The position numbers were made by a program, and so were the translations under genes. From assembly GCA_964057225.1 (NCBI GenBank), contig OZ059899.1:20592501-20656500 (forward strand): a stretch of 64,000 bases of DNA. The letters are read 5' to 3'. Each line of letters opens with the position of its first letter. The first letter of the stretch is position 1. The stretch is from Auanema rhodensis. Lineage: Eukaryota; Nematoda; Chromadorea; Rhabditida; Rhabditidae. This document shows positions 61,501 to 64,000 of the stretch, in pieces. Under the pieces are notes generated by a model. The model was given only the letters and a program-made list of their open reading frames with translations. It had not been told where the DNA came from and ran no database searches.

Positions 61501-63779
61501 ATTCTGCAGGGTGAAAATCGAGGATATAAGTGTGAACTTATATCAGTTGATATCTCGGTGCATTTTTAAGCTAGCGCAAATCTGATAACACAGATCGACG
61601 CAGCTTAAAAATCCGCATCGAATGCACTATACTACATTGAGAAACGCTTACTACAAAAATTAGTTATGATCGTTTGAAAAATGATGCATTAGTGTATGTT
61701 GAGTTTCCATGTACACTCAACATTGCTTCCAAAAACATTTTGACAAAAATTTTTCCGAAAAATTTCAAAATAATTTCGCAAAAAGTAGATGTTTTTAGAT
61801 TCCTTTTTTCAAGGCAAAGACGATGGACATTGTTATTCAACGAAAAAATCAATTCTGCAGGGTGAAAATCGAGGATATAAGTGTGAACTTATATCAGTTG
61901 ATATCTCGGTGCATTTTTAAGCTAGCGCAAATCTGATAACACAGATCGACGCAGCTTAAAAATCCGCATCGAATGCACTATACAACATTGAGAAACGCTT
62001 GATACAAAAATTAGTTATGATCGTTTGAAAAATGATGCATTAGTGTATGTTGAGTTTCCATGTACACTCAACATTGCTTCCAAAAACATTTTTACAAAAA
62101 TTTTTCCGAAAAATTTCGAAATAATTTCGCAAAAAGTAGATGTTTTTAGATTCCTTTTTTCAAGGCAAAGACGATGGACATTGTTATTCAACGAAAAAAT
62201 TGATTCTGCAGGGTGAAAATCGAGGATATAAGTGTGAACTTATATCAGTTGATATCTCGGTGCATTTTTAAGCTAGCGCAAATCTGATAACACAGATCGA
62301 CGCAGCTTAAAAATCCGCATCGAATGCACTATACAACATTGAGAAACGCTTGATACAAAAATTAGTTATGATCGTTTGAAAAATGATGCATTAGTGTATG
62401 TTGAGTTTCCATGTACACTCAACATTGCTTCCAAAAACATTTTGACAAAAATTTTTCCGAAAAATTTCAGAATAATTTCGCGAAAAGTAGATGTTTTTAG
62501 ATTCCTTTTTTCAAGGCAAAGACGATGGACAATGTTATTCAACGAAAAAATTAATTCTGCAGGGTGAAAATCGAGGATATAAGTGTGAACTTATATCAGT
62601 TGATATCTCGGTGCATTTTTAAGCTAGCGCAAATCTGATAACACAGATCGACGCAGCTTAAAAATCCGCATCGAATGCACTATACTACATTGAGAAACGC
62701 TTGATACAAAAATTAGTTATGATCGTTTGAAAAAAGATGCATTAGTGTATGTTGAGTTTCCATGTACACTCAACATTGCTTCCAAAAACATTTTTACAAA
62801 AATTTTTCCGAAAAATTTCAAAATAATTTCGCAAAAAGTAGATGTTTTTAGATTCCTTTTTTCAAGGCAAAGACGATGGACATTGTTATTCAACGAAAAA
62901 ATTGATTCTGCAGGGTGAAAATCGAGGATATAAGTGTGAACTTATATCAGTTGATATCTCGGTGCATTTTTAAGCTAGCGCAAATCTGATAACACAGATC
63001 GACGCAGCTTAAAAATCCGCATCGAATGCACTATACTACATTGAGAAACGCTTGATACAAAAATTAGTTATGATCGTTTGAAAAAAGATGCATTAGTGTA
63101 TGTTGAGTTTCCATGTACACTCAACATTGCTTCCAAAAACATTTTTACAAAAATTTTTCCGAAAAATTTCAAAATAATTTCGCAAAAAGTAGATGTTTTT
63201 AGATTCCTTTTTTCAAGGCAAAGACGATGGACATTGTTATTCAACGAAAAAATTGATTCTGCAGGGTGAAAATCGAGGATATAAGTGTGAACTTATATCA
63301 GTTGATATCTCGGTGCATTTTTAAGCTAACTCAAATCTGATAACACAGATCGACGCAGCTTAAAAATCCGCATCGAATGCACTATACTACATTGAGAAAC
63401 GCTTGATACAAAAATTAGGTATGATCGTTTGAAAAAAGATGCATTAGTGTATGTTGAGTTTCCATGTACACTCAACATTGCTTCCAAAAACATTTTTACA
63501 AAAATTTTTCCGAAAAATTTCAAAATAATTTCGCGAAAAGTAGATGTTTTCAGATTCCTTTTTTCAAGGCAAAGACGATGGACAATGTTATTCAACGAAA
63601 AAATTGATTCTGCAGGGTGAAAATCGAGGATATAAGTGTGAACTTATATCAGTTGATATCTCGGTGCATTTTTAAGCTAGCGCAAATCTGATAACACAGA
63701 TCGACGCAGCTTAAAAATCCGCATCGAATGCACTATACAACATTGAGAAACGCTTGATACAAAAATTAGTTATGATCGT
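58515..63779 (+). repeat. Reshuffled right-type tail
   Basis: Fifteen monomers run GG, AA, JJ, JJ, AA, KK, GG, AA, JJ, LL, JJ, HH, II, II, GG. JJ (59217, 59568, 61323, 62025) has the AA left end (ATACAACATTG, AAAAATGATG) and the O right part (CATTTTTAC, TTTCGAAATAATTTCGC, GGACATTG). KK (60270) joins the same left end to an II right part. LL (61674) is a singleton with GCTTACTAC and AAAATCAATTC. GG-AA-JJ recurs at a six-monomer spacing (58515 and 60621), and HH-II-II-GG at 62376-63779 matches 57462-58865, 14 monomers apart. Confidence 0.85.
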
Positions 63780-64000
63780 TTGAAAAATGATGCATTAGTG
63801 TATGTTGAGTTTCCATGTACACTCAACATTGCTTCCAAAAACATTTTGACAAAAATTTTTCCGAAAAATTTCAGAATAATTTCGCGAAAAGTAGATGTTT
63901 TTAGATTCCTTTTTTCAAGGCAAAGACGATGGACAATGTTATTCAACGAAAAAATTAATTCTGCAGGGTGAAAATCGAGGATATAAGTGTGAACTTATAT
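63780..64000 (+). repeat. Partial monomer cut by the right window edge
   Basis: The first 221 bases of a class HH monomer (TTTCAGAATAATTTCGCG, GTAGATG) stop inside the overlapping inverted repeats. The array continues past the window. Confidence 0.95.

Larger units (their letters stand above)
1..64000 (+). repeat. Satellite DNA array, 351-bp monomer, about 182 head-to-tail copies
   Basis: The same text recurs every 351 bases with few substitutions, always in the same orientation, and fills the window without a gap. Landmarks repeated in order are TTGAAAAATGATGCATTAG, the A/T-rich stretch with AAAAATTTTTCCG, CAAGGCAAAGACGATGG, CTGCAG, CTTATATCAGTTGATATCTC and TTTTTAAGCTAGCGC. From 243 to 63780 there are 181 periods, and the net drift of +6 bases is fully explained by seven +1 monomers and one -1 monomer. 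G+C is about 31 %. Arrays of AT-rich monomers near 340-360 bp, about two nucleosome lengths, are typical of eukaryotic centromeric or pericentromeric heterochromatin; that location is inferred, not shown. The array continues beyond both ends, so its total size is unknown. I do not recognise the family by name. Confidence 0.98.

Noticed and set aside
1-64000. CRISPR array
   Set aside because: The repeated unit is 351 bp with no short repeat plus unique spacer pattern, and there are no cas genes.
1-64000. Transposon, LTR or terminal inverted repeats explaining the array
   Set aside because: No transposase or polymerase frame, no target-site duplications and no element ends. All junctions are monomer to monomer in register.

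Overview
The whole window is one uninterrupted tandem array of an AT-rich satellite DNA. The monomer is 351 bp, and all copies lie in the same orientation, from the first base to the last. I count 181 complete monomers between 243 and 63779, plus a partial one at each end (1-242 and 63780-64000). Of the complete monomers, 173 are exactly 351 bp, seven are 352 bp (one extra T at the same T run) and one is 350 bp (one lost G). G+C is about 31 % (hand count over 241-600). I see no credible protein gene, RNA gene, transposon or unique sequence. Short open frames recur once per monomer on both strands, but they are by-products of the repeat.

An array of this size and monomer length points to a eukaryote and to (peri)centromeric or other heterochromatic DNA. 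351 bp is about two nucleosome repeats. I do not recognise the family. Nearly every monomer has a PstI site, and PstI satellites of similar length are known in some tenebrionid beetles, but I cannot claim homology.

For reference I phase each monomer at the TTGAAAAA that opens at 243, 594, 945 and so on. Class letters below are mine and rest on shared substitutions. Layout: (1) 243-1646, four almost identical class A monomers. (2) 1647-6564, a mixed block with an internal five-monomer duplication (2350-4105 and 4458-6213). (3) 6565-29733, left-type higher-order repeats (HORs): an 18-monomer unit, then a roughly 10-kb unit present twice in tandem (9374-19202 and 19554-29733), with a recombinant monomer at the junction (19203-19553). 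(4) 28330-35700, right-type monomers with an eight-monomer block present twice (29032-31839 and 32893-35700). (5) 35701-58514, right-type HORs with a 19-monomer unit present at both ends (35701-42369 and 51847-58514) and rearranged copies between them. (6) 58515-64000, a reshuffled tail.

The interest lies in how the array evolved. Chimeric monomers, whole-monomer deletions and nested duplications, all in multiples of 351 bp, record repeated unequal exchange at several scales. Each monomer also carries several strong inverted repeats and spaced A/T tracts. I found no previously undescribed gene system here.
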